NCBI GenBank assembly: GCA_038531315.1
Contig: JBCBBT010000005.1
Coordinates: 14,320 to 78,319 of the forward strand
Direction of reading: 5' to 3'
DNA length: 64,000 bases
DNA from: JAJFFW01 sp038531315
GTDB taxonomy: Bacteria > Pseudomonadota > Alphaproteobacteria > Caulobacterales > Parvularculaceae
This document shows positions 36,403 to 44,695 of this stretch, piece by piece. A program made the position numbers and the translations under genes. Under the pieces are notes generated by a model, which had not been told where the DNA came from, made no database searches, and saw only the letters and a program-made list of their open reading frames with translations. Positions within the stretch are counted from its first letter, which is position 1. Every line of letters starts with the position of its first letter.

Positions 36403-37011
36403 ATGATGCAAAACGTTGATACCAGCGGCCGTGAAGCGGCCATTCCTGTCTCAAACGAAGACGGCGCGCCGCCGGAAGGCCTCCCGGAGGACGCATCGCT
36501 GCTGATCGTCGACGACGACGAGCCGTTTCGCAATCGCCTCGGCCGGGCGATGGAAAAGCGCGGCTTCGCCCCAACCCTTGCGGGCGGCGTGAAAGAAGCG
36601 ATCAATGCCGTGACAGTTGGCGCACCGGCATTCGCGGTTGTCGACCTGCGGCTGGAAGACGGTGATGGACTTGAGGTCGTTAATGCTATTCACGAAGCCC
36701 GTGACGACTGCCGCGTCGTGATGCTCACCGGCTATGGCAACATCGCCACTGCTGTCGCCGCGGTGAAAGCTGGTGCGATCGACTATTTGTCGAAGCCAGC
36801 GGACGCGGACGATGTTGAAAAAGCGCTCTTGGCGTCACCCGGGGAGCGCCCCCATCCGCCGGAAAACCCGATGTCCGCCGATCGCGTGCGTTGGGAGCAT
36901 ATCCAACGCGTCTATGAATTATGCGATCACAACGTGTCGGAAACGGCGCGCCGTCTTGGCATGCATCGGCGCACGCTGCAGCGAATTCTCGCCAAGCGCG
37001 CGCCGCGCTAG
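36403..37011 (+). CDS. regA: Redox response regulator RegA/PrrA/ActR
   Basis: Partner of RegB, controlling energy-generating and carbon/nitrogen pathways. The receiver domain (about residues 32-145) has the acidic pocket LLIVDDDE and the phospho-acceptor Asp81 in AVVDLRLEDGDG. The short Fis-type helix-turn-helix at the C-terminus (NVSETARRLGMHRRTLQRIL) is nearly invariant in this family. The ATG at 36403 follows AAGGA; the frame is open to 36358 without a better site. The N-terminal tail (about 30 residues) is longer than in Rhodobacter RegA. Confidence 0.95.
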   Translation: MMQNVDTSGREAAIPVSNEDGAPPEGLPEDASLLIVDDDEPFRNRLGRAMEKRGFAPTLAGGVKEAINAVTVGAPAFAVVDLRLEDGDGLEVVNAIHEARDDCRVVMLTGYGNIATAVAAVKAGAIDYLSKPADADDVEKALLASPGERPHPPENPMSADRVRWEHIQRVYELCDHNVSETARRLGMHRRTLQRILAKRAPR

Positions 37012-37020
37012 GGGTAATGA

Positions 37021-37641
37021 CTACGGCGTGATTTCGAAAATCTCGCCGTTTGAAATCTCGCCGTAAAGCGTGATGTCCGCGGCGATGAAATTGCCGGTAA
37101 TCTGACCGAAAGTTCGCCCAAAACAGACATCGAACGAAATCGTGCGCCCTTCACTGGTATCGCCCGCCATTGGCGCATCCGTGAGAAGCGTCCCGCCAAA
37201 GTCCAAGGGGCTGACGCCAGGGAAAATGCGCTCGATATCGGTCACCCGCAGGGCTGCGCGCCGCAATGGGAGCGGCCCCCGGCCTGCTTCTATCTGGACG
37301 AGATTGATGTCCGGCTTGAATTCCGAATTGTCGAGGGACGCTATGCCGCGAACCCTGACATGAACCGCCTTTAGGGTAAGCACTTTACCTTCGGGAGCCG
37401 AGAATGTCTGGCACGTGTCATCAGCGCCGGTCCCATGATTGAGAAAAACACCCGCATAAAACGGTTCAACTGAGGTATCTGCAACTGCGACCGGATTTGC
37501 CGGATCGTTTTGCACCTCTACCGCCACCGGATTGGTCACCGTCACCGGCGTCGACCGCTGCGCATGGGCCGGCCCAGCGACGAGCAAGCCCGTAACGGCG
37601 ACTGTTGAAATAAATAAAGCTGCTGTTGATCGAATAACCAT
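37021..37641 (-). CDS. Secreted protein of unknown function
   Basis: A 206-residue exported protein. The signal peptide (MVIRSTAALFISTVAVTGLL) is cut near AHA-QR. A Val/Pro/Asn-rich linker (TPVTVTNPVAVEVQNDPANP) leads to a beta-rich domain with two cysteines (DDTCQTF and FDVCFG), probably disulfide-bonded. No family recognised. It converges on regA with nine bases between the stops, and its promoter must lie in the gap shared with the M16 peptidase gene. Confidence 0.72.
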   Translation of the reverse strand: MVIRSTAALFISTVAVTGLLVAGPAHAQRSTPVTVTNPVAVEVQNDPANPVAVADTSVEPFYAGVFLNHGTGADDTCQTFSAPEGKVLTLKAVHVRVRGIASLDNSEFKPDINLVQIEAGRGPLPLRRAALRVTDIERIFPGVSPLDFGGTLLTDAPMAGDTSEGRTISFDVCFGRTFGQITGNFIAADITLYGEISNGEIFEITP

Positions 37642-37973
37642 AAACCTCCCCTTGTACTGATATTGAAAAGGTCGTGGTTATCCATGAGCGCTGCTGTGAC
37701 TTAGATCACCGAAGAGCGAACTTGGCTATTTTCTCTTCGTTAGCTGAACGCTGCCCCCTTAAAAATTGGCCCAAGAGCGTATGGTCGAAACGAGAGACGC
37801 CGGCTATTCGTGAATATTCGCCAAAACGACGCAGTCTGCGCCGAACTGCAGTATTTGCGCGACAACCCGAAACCCGTGTTATTGACCGTATGCGCTCTGG
37901 CGCTGATGCTACCAAATCAAAACCGGCCGAGAGCGCAAGCCCATCGGCCGTCGACCTTAGAGGGAATGGTTTC
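37642..37973. other. 332-base divergent gap upstream of the M16 peptidase
   Basis: Carries the promoters of the secreted protein (minus) and the M16 peptidase (plus). The peptidase frame stays open through most of it (from 37674), but the implied residues are Arg-rich and unlike a peptidase, and the signal peptide begins at 37974. No other structure seen. Confidence 0.5.
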
Positions 37974-40700
37974 ATGCGTTTACTGAGAACTTTCGCCGCG
38001 ACACTGGCCGCCGCTACGCCGCTTGCCGGGGCATCAGCGGCAGATATCGAAATACCTTATGAAAAATTCACGCTTGATAACGGCCTGACCGTCATCGTGC
38101 ACGAGGACCGCAAGGCGCCGGTGGTCGCCGCGTCGGTCTGGTACAAAGTTGGATCGAAGGACGAACCAGAAGGCAAAACCGGCTTTGCGCACTTATTTGA
38201 ACATCTGATGTTCAACGGGTCGGAAAACTATGACGACGATTGGTTTAAGCCGCTTCAGGAAGTCGGTGCGACGGGCCTGAACGGTACGACAAATTTCGAC
38301 CGAACAAATTACTTTCAGACAGTGCCGACGCCCGCACTTGATCGCATCTTGTGGATGGAATCCGACCGCATGGGCCATTTTCTTGGCGCTGTCACACAAG
38401 AAAAACTCGATGAGCAACGCGGCGTTGTACAAAACGAAAAACGTCAGGGTGAGAACCAACCTTACGGACGCGTCTTTACGCAGGTTTTCGAAGGATTGTT
38501 TCCTAAAGGCCATCCTTATGCGCATAGCGTTATTGGATCGCTTGCAGACCTCGATGCGGCGTCGCTCGACGACGTGAAAGACTGGTTCCGTCAGTATTAC
38601 GGCCCAAATAACGCAATCGTTGTTCTCGCCGGCGACATCAACACCGAGCAAGCGCGCACCAAGGTAGAAAAATATTTCGGCGACATTCCGCCCGGACCGC
38701 CATTGACAAAGTGGCAAGCCTGGGTGCCGTCGCGAGACTTTAATTCGCGCGAAGTGATGTACGATCAGGTGCCCCAGGCGCGGATTTATCGCCTGTGGGT
38801 GACCCCGGAGGATACCGACCCGGTATCATCCGATCTGTTTATTGCCGCCAGCGTTCTTGGCGATGGCAAGAATTCCCGTCTCTATAAGGATCTTGTGTAC
38901 GACAAACAGATTGCGACCGACGTCGGCGTGTTCAATTTCGAGCTACAGATGGCGTCAATATTTGGCGTCACCGTCGACATTAAGCCCGGCGAAGATGTTG
39001 AAAAAGTTGAGGCGGAGCTCGACGCTCAGATCGCTGCATTTTTGTCGAGAGGCCCGACGAAAGCTGAAGTCGATCTTGTTTCGACAAAAACAAAAGCGAG
39101 CACCATAAGAGGCCTGGAACAGGTTGGCGGCTTCGGCGGCAAAGCGGTAACGCTGGCGCAGGGGGAACTCGTTGCGGGCGATCCGTCCTACCGCCTCAAA
39201 GAACTGGACGAACTTGACGCGGCGACGCCGCGCTCAGTTCTGAGCGCCGCGAAGAAATGGTTGGACGAGGGCTGGTACCAAATTACAGTTCTTCCCCAGC
39301 CTGATCTCACAAACATTAGCGAAGGCGTCGATCGCTCAACGGGCCTCCCGGCCGTCGCGGGGGAAACGGCGCTTGATTTCCCGGATGTCGCACAGGCGAC
39401 CCTTTCCAATGGCATGGAAGTCATTCTCGCTGAACGCTCGACAATTCCTGTCATCAATGTCGCCTTGCAATTTGATGCAGGATACGCCGCTGATGCAGGC
39501 GGCAAGCTTGGACTGGCGAATTTCGCCGCCGCCATGCTTGATGAAGGCGCTGGCAATTACGATGCGCTAGAGCTGGCTGCTGAACTTGAAAAACTTGGCG
39601 CCACCATCGGCGCTGGGTCTAATCTCGACAAAACTTCGGTGACGCTGTCCGCGCTGAAAGAAAACCTCACGCCGTCAATCGCATTGCTTGGCGACGTCGT
39701 CCGCAGGCCCACTTTCAGTACTGAAGAAATCGAACGTCAACGCAAACTGATCCTGACCGGTATCGCTCAGGAAAAAGCGCAACCGATTTCTATCGCCCTG
39801 CGCTTGCTGCCGCCCTTGATGTTCGGCGCCGATCACGCCTATGGCATCCCGCTGACCGGCTCCGGCGCCGAGGACGTCGTTTCTGCGCTTTCCCGTGAAG
39901 ATCTCGTGGCGTTCAAAGACCAGTGGCTGCGCCCGGATAACGGCAAAATATTTGTTGTCGGCGACACGACGATGGCGGAAATCAAGCCTTTGCTCGAGCG
40001 CACCTTCGGCAATTGGCGCGCATCGGGCGAGAAAACAACCAAGAACATCGCGGAGGTCTCCCTCCCTGACGGACCGCGCGTTGTTCTGATTGACCGTCCA
40101 GGATCTCCGCAGTCTTTCATTCTGGCCGGCCACGTCGCACCCCCGACGGGCGCCCCGAATAATATCGCCATCAACGCCATGAACGAGATTATCGGCGGCA
40201 ATTTTGTGTCGCGCCTCAATCTCAATCTGCGCGAAGACAAGGGCTGGTCCTATGGTGTACGGACACTATTTTTGGGCGCTGAAGGCCAACGGCCGTTTGT
40301 ATTCTTTGCGCCCGTCCAAACCGACAAGACAGGCGCGTCGATTGCGGAAGCCAAGAAGGAGTTCGCTGCATTTCTCGGCGCGCAACCGCCGACAGCAGAG
40401 GAACTCGAGCGCGTGAAACTCGACAATATTCGCTCTTTGCCGGGACAATTCGAAACATCAAGCGCGGTTCTGGGCTCGCTTCAATCAAGTGATCGGTTTG
40501 GCAGACCGCTGAATTACCCTGAAACCCTACCTGAAAAATATCAGGGATTGTCGGTTGACGATGCGAAGGCGGCTGCGAGCGAAGTCCTTCACCCCGACAA
40601 GTTTGTTTGGGTGATCATCGGCGATGCTGAAAAGATCAAAGGCGACCTCGAAAACGCCGGTATTGGACCGGTCGAGGTTAAGGCGCTGTCGGATCTTTAG
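37974..40700 (+). CDS. Exported M16-family zinc metallopeptidase (two-domain, pitrilysin-like)
   Basis: A 908-residue exported protein. The signal peptide ends around ASA-AD. The first M16 domain has the inverted zinc motif HLFEH (His73, Glu76, His77) in GFAHLFEHLMFNGSE; a second, catalytically degenerate M16 repeat fills the C-terminal half (from about residue 460, ATLSNGMEVILAERS). It should degrade peptides in the periplasm. AGAGGGA upstream of the ATG at 37974 and the signal peptide decide the start. A strong hairpin terminator follows at 40721. Confidence 0.92.
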   Translation: MRLLRTFAATLAAATPLAGASAADIEIPYEKFTLDNGLTVIVHEDRKAPVVAASVWYKVGSKDEPEGKTGFAHLFEHLMFNGSENYDDDWFKPLQEVGATGLNGTTNFDRTNYFQTVPTPALDRILWMESDRMGHFLGAVTQEKLDEQRGVVQNEKRQGENQPYGRVFTQVFEGLFPKGHPYAHSVIGSLADLDAASLDDVKDWFRQYYGPNNAIVVLAGDINTEQARTKVEKYFGDIPPGPPLTKWQAWVPSRDFNSREVMYDQVPQARIYRLWVTPEDTDPVSSDLFIAASVLGDGKNSRLYKDLVYDKQIATDVGVFNFELQMASIFGVTVDIKPGEDVEKVEAELDAQIAAFLSRGPTKAEVDLVSTKTKASTIRGLEQVGGFGGKAVTLAQGELVAGDPSYRLKELDELDAATPRSVLSAAKKWLDEGWYQITVLPQPDLTNISEGVDRSTGLPAVAGETALDFPDVAQATLSNGMEVILAERSTIPVINVALQFDAGYAADAGGKLGLANFAAAMLDEGAGNYDALELAAELEKLGATIGAGSNLDKTSVTLSALKENLTPSIALLGDVVRRPTFSTEEIERQRKLILTGIAQEKAQPISIALRLLPPLMFGADHAYGIPLTGSGAEDVVSALSREDLVAFKDQWLRPDNGKIFVVGDTTMAEIKPLLERTFGNWRASGEKTTKNIAEVSLPDGPRVVLIDRPGSPQSFILAGHVAPPTGAPNNIAINAMNEIIGGNFVSRLNLNLREDKGWSYGVRTLFLGAEGQRPFVFFAPVQTDKTGASIAEAKKEFAAFLGAQPPTAEELERVKLDNIRSLPGQFETSSAVLGSLQSSDRFGRPLNYPETLPEKYQGLSVDDAKAAASEVLHPDKFVWVIIGDAEKIKGDLENAGIGPVEVKALSDL

Positions 40701-40714
40701 CGCTGGCTTATTGC

Positions 40715-41086
40715 TTATACAAAAGGCAGGCGGCGCGCGTCGCCGCCTGCCTTTTCGTCTCTATAAAGCCGATAGGCTGCGTCGATTTTTTGTGATTCTT
40801 CCTTTGACGGATCATTTTGCGACGGCTCATCCGGATCGGATTTGCGGATTTGGCGCGCAATCCATTCCGGCAAGATCGACTCCAGGTTTTCAAAACGCCG
40901 ATCAAGCCAGCTCCAGCGCTGGCGCATCCAACGTACAAACGCCGGCGCCGACGCCGTTAGTAGAAGGAGCCCGACAGCCACAAATATGATCCCAAATGGC
41001 GCCGGGGACGGCGTCAGGATGATGCCAACAAGAATGAGGACGGTTGCAAAAATCGAAACCAGAATGCGAAAAATGAAGTTGAACAT
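40715..41086 (-). CDS. Small membrane protein, PGPGW-like
   Basis: A 123-residue protein with two N-terminal transmembrane helices (about residues 4-24 and 30-48) and a charged, helical C-terminal half. The turn between the helices reads LTPSPAPFGIIF, resembling the PGPGW family (PLPGPGW) but without its exact motif, so the assignment is weak. The C-terminal residues (GGDARRLPFV) are encoded by the terminator stem at 40721-40755, an unusual double use of the DNA. Function unknown. Confidence 0.6.
   Translation of the reverse strand: MFNFIFRILVSIFATVLILVGIILTPSPAPFGIIFVAVGLLLLTASAPAFVRWMRQRWSWLDRRFENLESILPEWIARQIRKSDPDEPSQNDPSKEESQKIDAAYRLYRDEKAGGDARRLPFV
40721..40755. terminator. Strong hairpin terminator, bidirectional, overlapping a coding 3' end
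   Basis: A perfect 15-bp stem, AAAAGGCAGGCGGCG (40721-40735) with CGCCGCCTGCCTTTT (40741-40755), around a 5-base loop. It ends the M16 transcript 20 bases after its stop. It also lies inside the last dozen codons of the convergent gene at 40715-41086, so it may end that transcript as well. Confidence 0.85.
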
Positions 41087-41205
41087 GAGCGGCGTCCCGC
41101 TTCCACTGCGCCATCGCTGTGAGGAATTAAAGTCTACGGACGCGAGGGCGCGGGTTCAATGATTGACAGAAATTCTGCGCGCAACGGGCGCGACGAGAAC
41201 GTCCT

Positions 41206-42036
41206 ATGCGCCGCGCTTTGAAATGGTTCTTATTTGCAACGCTTGGCGCATACGCCTTGGTGCTTAGCGTTCTGTTTATCGTTCAACGCCAGTTTTATTA
41301 CTACCCCGATCAAACACAGTATACGCCTGAAACGGCGGGGCTGTCTGAGTTTGAAGCCATTGCGCCGGATACTGAAGCGGGCGGTCTTTACTCCTGGTTT
41401 CGACAGCCGGACAATCCCGATGCGCCGGTAATTGTCTATGCGCATGGCAATGCCGGCTCGCTCGCATTTTACGCTTTCGAGCTGAACATGATGGCCGATT
41501 GGGGGTTCGGCGTGATGGCCGTGGGGTATCCGGGTTATGGCGGCGCGCCGGGCGCCCCGAGCGAGGACGCTCTCGCGGGCGCGGCGTCGGCCTCTTATGA
41601 CTGGCTGAGGCGGCAAGGCTATGACGCGGAAAATATCGTCATCTACGGTCACTCGTTGGGCGCTGGCGTAGCGACGCGGCTTGCCGCTGAAAAAAAAGCA
41701 GCTGGCCTTATCCTTTCTGCGCCTTTCACCTCAATGACCGATATGGCGGCGAGGCAAGCGCCTTGGCTGCTTGGCGCGTCTTTTCTGGTGCGCGACCGCT
41801 TTGCCAATGATGCGCGGATTGCAACGATCAAAATGCCGCTTATCTGGATTCACGGCTTGAGAGATCAGCTCATCCCTTACGAGATGGGCGCTCGGCTCTA
41901 TGGCGCCGCAGGCGCGCCGAAATGCGCGTTTGCTTTAGAGAACGCTGCACATAACAATGTGTGGGCGCGTGGGGGCGGCGCAGTCGTAAAGGCGCAAGCC
42001 AAAGCGCTGGTCGCCGGTAATCCTTGTACTTCCTAA
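41206..42036 (+). CDS. Membrane-anchored alpha/beta hydrolase (BEM46/ABHD13-like)
   Basis: A 276-residue hydrolase. The N-terminal helix (about residues 6-26) anchors it in the membrane. The fold shows the oxyanion segment VYAHGNAGS, the nucleophile elbow GHSLGAGVA (Ser150), the acid in HGLRDQLIP and the catalytic His in AAHNNVW. Substrate unknown; the closest family, BEM46-type, has poorly defined esterase or lipase activity. A 90-base gap separates it from rppH on the same strand. Confidence 0.85.
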   Translation: MRRALKWFLFATLGAYALVLSVLFIVQRQFYYYPDQTQYTPETAGLSEFEAIAPDTEAGGLYSWFRQPDNPDAPVIVYAHGNAGSLAFYAFELNMMADWGFGVMAVGYPGYGGAPGAPSEDALAGAASASYDWLRRQGYDAENIVIYGHSLGAGVATRLAAEKKAAGLILSAPFTSMTDMAARQAPWLLGASFLVRDRFANDARIATIKMPLIWIHGLRDQLIPYEMGARLYGAAGAPKCAFALENAAHNNVWARGGGAVVKAQAKALVAGNPCTS

Positions 42037-42126
42037 CTGGTTCCACGCATTAACCCTGCGACCGCTTTTTTTATCGCCTCGCGAGCGCGCCGCCCCGCTA
42101 AAGCAGACAACCATGGGAAAAATTCT

Positions 42127-42648
42127 GTGAGCATAGAAAAAATCCTGCAGCGCTACAGGCCCAATGTCGGCGTTATGCTTTTCAATTGTGACGCTCAGGT
42201 GTGGATTGGGCGGCGGGTCGGCGGCTTTGCAGATATCGATCCCGTTTTTGGCGAAGGCCCCGATCAGTGGCGATGGCAAATGCCGCAGGGCGGCATAGAT
42301 GAAGGCGAAGACATCGAAACCGCAGCGCGACGGGAGCTGAAGGAAGAAACCGGCGTGTCATCGGCGACCATCATCGCCGTGACGCCGGGCTGGCTCGCCT
42401 ATGATTTTCCACCCGCCTACAAGAAGAAACACTGGAAGGGTCAGCGCCAAAAATGGGCGGCCATGCAATTTGACGGCCCCACGTCGGAAGTCGTTCTTGA
42501 TGCAGATGAACATCAAGAATTTGACGACTGGCGCTGGGCCGAACTTGAGGAAGTTACCGATCTCATCGTGCCGTTTAAGCGGCACGTCTATGCCGAGATT
42601 GTTAGCGCTTTTACGCCATTGCGCGATTTCATGAGACGTCAGAAATGA
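42127..42648 (+). CDS. rppH: RNA pyrophosphohydrolase (Nudix)
   Basis: Removes pyrophosphate from 5'-triphosphate RNA, exposing it to RNase E decay. The 173-residue Nudix protein starts with GTG (SIEKILQRYRPNVGVML follows) and has the Nudix box GGIDEGEDIETAARRELKEE (helix-loop-helix metal site). PQGGIDEGE and WRWAELEEV match RppH/NudH rather than generic Nudix enzymes. The stop overlaps the pseudouridine synthase start by 4 bases (ATGA). Confidence 0.93.
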   Translation: MSIEKILQRYRPNVGVMLFNCDAQVWIGRRVGGFADIDPVFGEGPDQWRWQMPQGGIDEGEDIETAARRELKEETGVSSATIIAVTPGWLAYDFPPAYKKKHWKGQRQKWAAMQFDGPTSEVVLDADEHQEFDDWRWAELEEVTDLIVPFKRHVYAEIVSAFTPLRDFMRRQK

Positions 42649-43340
42649 ACGGCCGTCTTTTTTCTCAGGACTTTCTGATTGAGCGTATTCTGCATCGAGA
42701 CGGGCTTATTTTGGTGATCGACAAACCGGCTGGCATCCCGGTGCATGCCGGTCCATCGAAGATCAAAGACGGCGGCGACAATCTTGAAAACTATTTTGAA
42801 GCGCTGCGTTTCGGCCTGCCGCGACAGCCAGCGCTGGCGCACAGGCTCGACCGCGATACGTCGGGATGCCTTATCCTTGGCCGCCACCCTAAAGCGCTCC
42901 GCAAACTCGGTAAGCTTTTTCAGGAGGGGCGCATCGAAAAGACTTATCTTGCGGTCTGCGCTCATGCGCCGGACGCGCCTTCAGGCCGTATAGAAGCGCC
43001 GCTTGAAAAAATCAGCAGCGCAAAGGGTTGGCGTGTTGAGATTTCACCTTCTGGCAAGCCAGCGGCGACGACCTATCGAACGATCGCGCAATCCGGCGAC
43101 CACTGCGTCATTGAAGCGAAACCAAAGACTGGCCGAACGCACCAGATACGCGTTCACCTGGCGTCCATCGGCGCGCCGATACTCGGTGATCCTCAGTATG
43201 GAAATCTGACGCAACAAGAACGGTCCGGTCCGATGCTGCTGCATGCGTCAAAAGTGATCATTCCCATGCAATCGGGCAAACCGGCAATCCAAGTCGAAGC
43301 GCCATCGCCAAAAACAATGATCCCTTTCTTGAAGGCTTAA
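42645..43340 (+). CDS. RluA-family RNA pseudouridine synthase
   Basis: A 231-residue synthase isomerising a uridine in rRNA or tRNA. The catalytic motif HRLDRDTSG holds Asp69. DKPAGIPVHAG and KTGRTHQIRVHLASIG are the other family signatures. There is no N-terminal S4 domain, unlike RluC/RluD, placing it with the short RluA/TruC-like forms; the target base is not predictable. It is coupled to rppH by a 4-base overlap. Confidence 0.92.
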   Translation: MNGRLFSQDFLIERILHRDGLILVIDKPAGIPVHAGPSKIKDGGDNLENYFEALRFGLPRQPALAHRLDRDTSGCLILGRHPKALRKLGKLFQEGRIEKTYLAVCAHAPDAPSGRIEAPLEKISSAKGWRVEISPSGKPAATTYRTIAQSGDHCVIEAKPKTGRTHQIRVHLASIGAPILGDPQYGNLTQQERSGPMLLHASKVIIPMQSGKPAIQVEAPSPKTMIPFLKA

Positions 43341-43452
43341 GACTTATCAACAAGTTGCCTTCAACCATGAGGGGAAAAACGCCCGGCGATTCTGGTTGAC
43401 TTACCGAATTTTCACAATACGGTCAGCAATGGAGAGAGAATTGGGGAAAATC

Positions 43453-44082
43453 ATGAAATTCTTTTCAATTGCCGCGGCAGCGGCGGTTTTTATGTCGTCT
43501 ACGGCTCACGCAACAGACTTCACATTCAACATTTCCTTCGACGGAAGCGATGTCAGCATCGACGCCGGCTCTGACGTCCCAGAAGGCGCGTCTTTCGAAG
43601 TTGGCGATACGTTCGCGCTGACATTCGCCGCTACGGACGACAGTTTCTGGCGGGTTTTGGAAGACTATTCAGCCTTTGTGCCGTTGTCATTTGCCACAAC
43701 TGAAGGGGCGGCCCGGACGGCGAACATTGACACGCAATTCCTGTTGGACGGCGCGGTTGTCAACAGCACCAGTGAAACAGCGACGCAATCAAGCTTTCAT
43801 ATCGGCGCGGAGAACTTTGATCTGGTGTCGGGGCTCGAATTCGACACAATTACGCTGAATTGGGAATTCGTCAGTATCGATGATCCGCTCGTGGCGACAA
43901 TTATCAGTTTTTCAACTGATATCTTTAACGGCTTTGGTCAAGCTGGCGTCGCGCCGTTCTTCCGGGCCGACGATATCGCCTTTATCACTGACGCGGTTGT
44001 ACCGCTCCCGGGCGCAGCCGTGCTCTTTGGAACGGCGTTGTTAGGCGGGGCCGCCGCGCGCAGGCGAAAAAAAGCGGCCTGA
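43453..44082 (+). CDS. Secreted protein with PEP-CTERM/VPLPA-type sorting tail (third copy)
   Basis: A 209-residue exported protein. The signal peptide (MKFFSIAAAAAVFMSSTAHA) is followed by an acidic beta-rich body and the tail VPLPGAAVLFGTALLGG with AARRRKKAA, the CTERM sorting pattern. TGGGG six bases before the ATG at 43453 matches the spacing in the other two CTERM genes; the frame is open to 43396 without support. The body is not obviously related to the 23388/24318 pair. A strong bidirectional terminator follows. Confidence 0.82.
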   Translation: MKFFSIAAAAAVFMSSTAHATDFTFNISFDGSDVSIDAGSDVPEGASFEVGDTFALTFAATDDSFWRVLEDYSAFVPLSFATTEGAARTANIDTQFLLDGAVVNSTSETATQSSFHIGAENFDLVSGLEFDTITLNWEFVSIDDPLVATIISFSTDIFNGFGQAGVAPFFRADDIAFITDAVVPLPGAAVLFGTALLGGAAARRRKKAA

Positions 44083-44102
44083 CACGGCAAGAAATTCAAA
44101 AG

Positions 44103-44131
44103 AAAAAGCGCTCCAAAAGGAGCGCTTTTTT
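44103..44131. terminator. Bidirectional intrinsic terminator between a CTERM gene and atpC
   Basis: AAAAAGCGCTCC (44103-44114) pairs with GGAGCGCTTTTT around an AAAA loop. T-runs follow on both strands (TTTTTTA on plus, TTTTTCTTTT on minus). It ends both the CTERM gene and the atp operon. Confidence 0.9.
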
Positions 44132-44167
44132 ATTGCGAGAATGTTGCCGGGTTTAGCGTAACGATCG

Positions 44168-44566
44168 CTAGAGCGCCGCTTGTAATTCTTTTAACTGCGA
44201 TAGTTCTGTTTCCGCACTTAACCGGGTTTCCGGCAGCGTATCCGTATCCGAGAGATCCTCTTCGCAATTTTTGATGCGACGCGCGATCTCATCGCGGTCA
44301 AGTTCGGCGACCGGAATGGCTTCTTCGGCCAAAATCGTAAGACCGGCAGGCGTCGCCTCGGCAAATCCGCCCCTTACAAAGACTCGCGTCTCAGCGCCTT
44401 CTACCGTGTATTTAACGATGCCCGGCGCGAGCACCGTCATGAAAGGGGCATGACCGGGCAAAATGCCGACCATTCCCTCGACGCCGGGCGCCTCCACGAT
44501 GTCGGCTTCGACCGACGCGAGCGAGCGCTCAGGAGAGACGAGGTTAAAGTGAAGCTTATCTGCCAT
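44168..44566 (-). CDS. atpC: F1 ATP synthase epsilon subunit
   Basis: Central-stalk subunit that couples and can inhibit the F1 motor. 132 residues, with the N-terminal beta-sandwich (LHFNLVSPERSL, VEGMVGILPGHAPFMTVL) and a C-terminal helical hairpin rich in Glu/Arg. The ATG at 44566 (MADKLHF) is nine bases after GGAG; ATGs two codons and nine codons upstream are less likely. It is the last gene of the F1 cluster but is separated from atpD by an unrelated membrane-protein gene. Confidence 0.95.
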   Translation of the reverse strand: MADKLHFNLVSPERSLASVEADIVEAPGVEGMVGILPGHAPFMTVLAPGIVKYTVEGAETRVFVRGGFAEATPAGLTILAEEAIPVAELDRDEIARRIKNCEEDLSDTDTLPETRLSAETELSQLKELQAAL

Positions 44567-44695
44567 TTTCATATTCTCCAGCGCCGAACGCATGCACCGC
44601 CGCCGCTTCTGTCACCAAGGTTTTCACAATTGGTCGCCTTGGCTATCAAAAAAACGTTCCGAAACATCGTATTTCCTATTCACGATCTCGCACGC

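Noticed and set aside
37674..37973. 100-codon N-terminal extension of the M16 peptidase
   Set aside because: A standard signal peptide and a ribosome site begin at 37974; the extension is Arg-rich and would bury the signal peptide.
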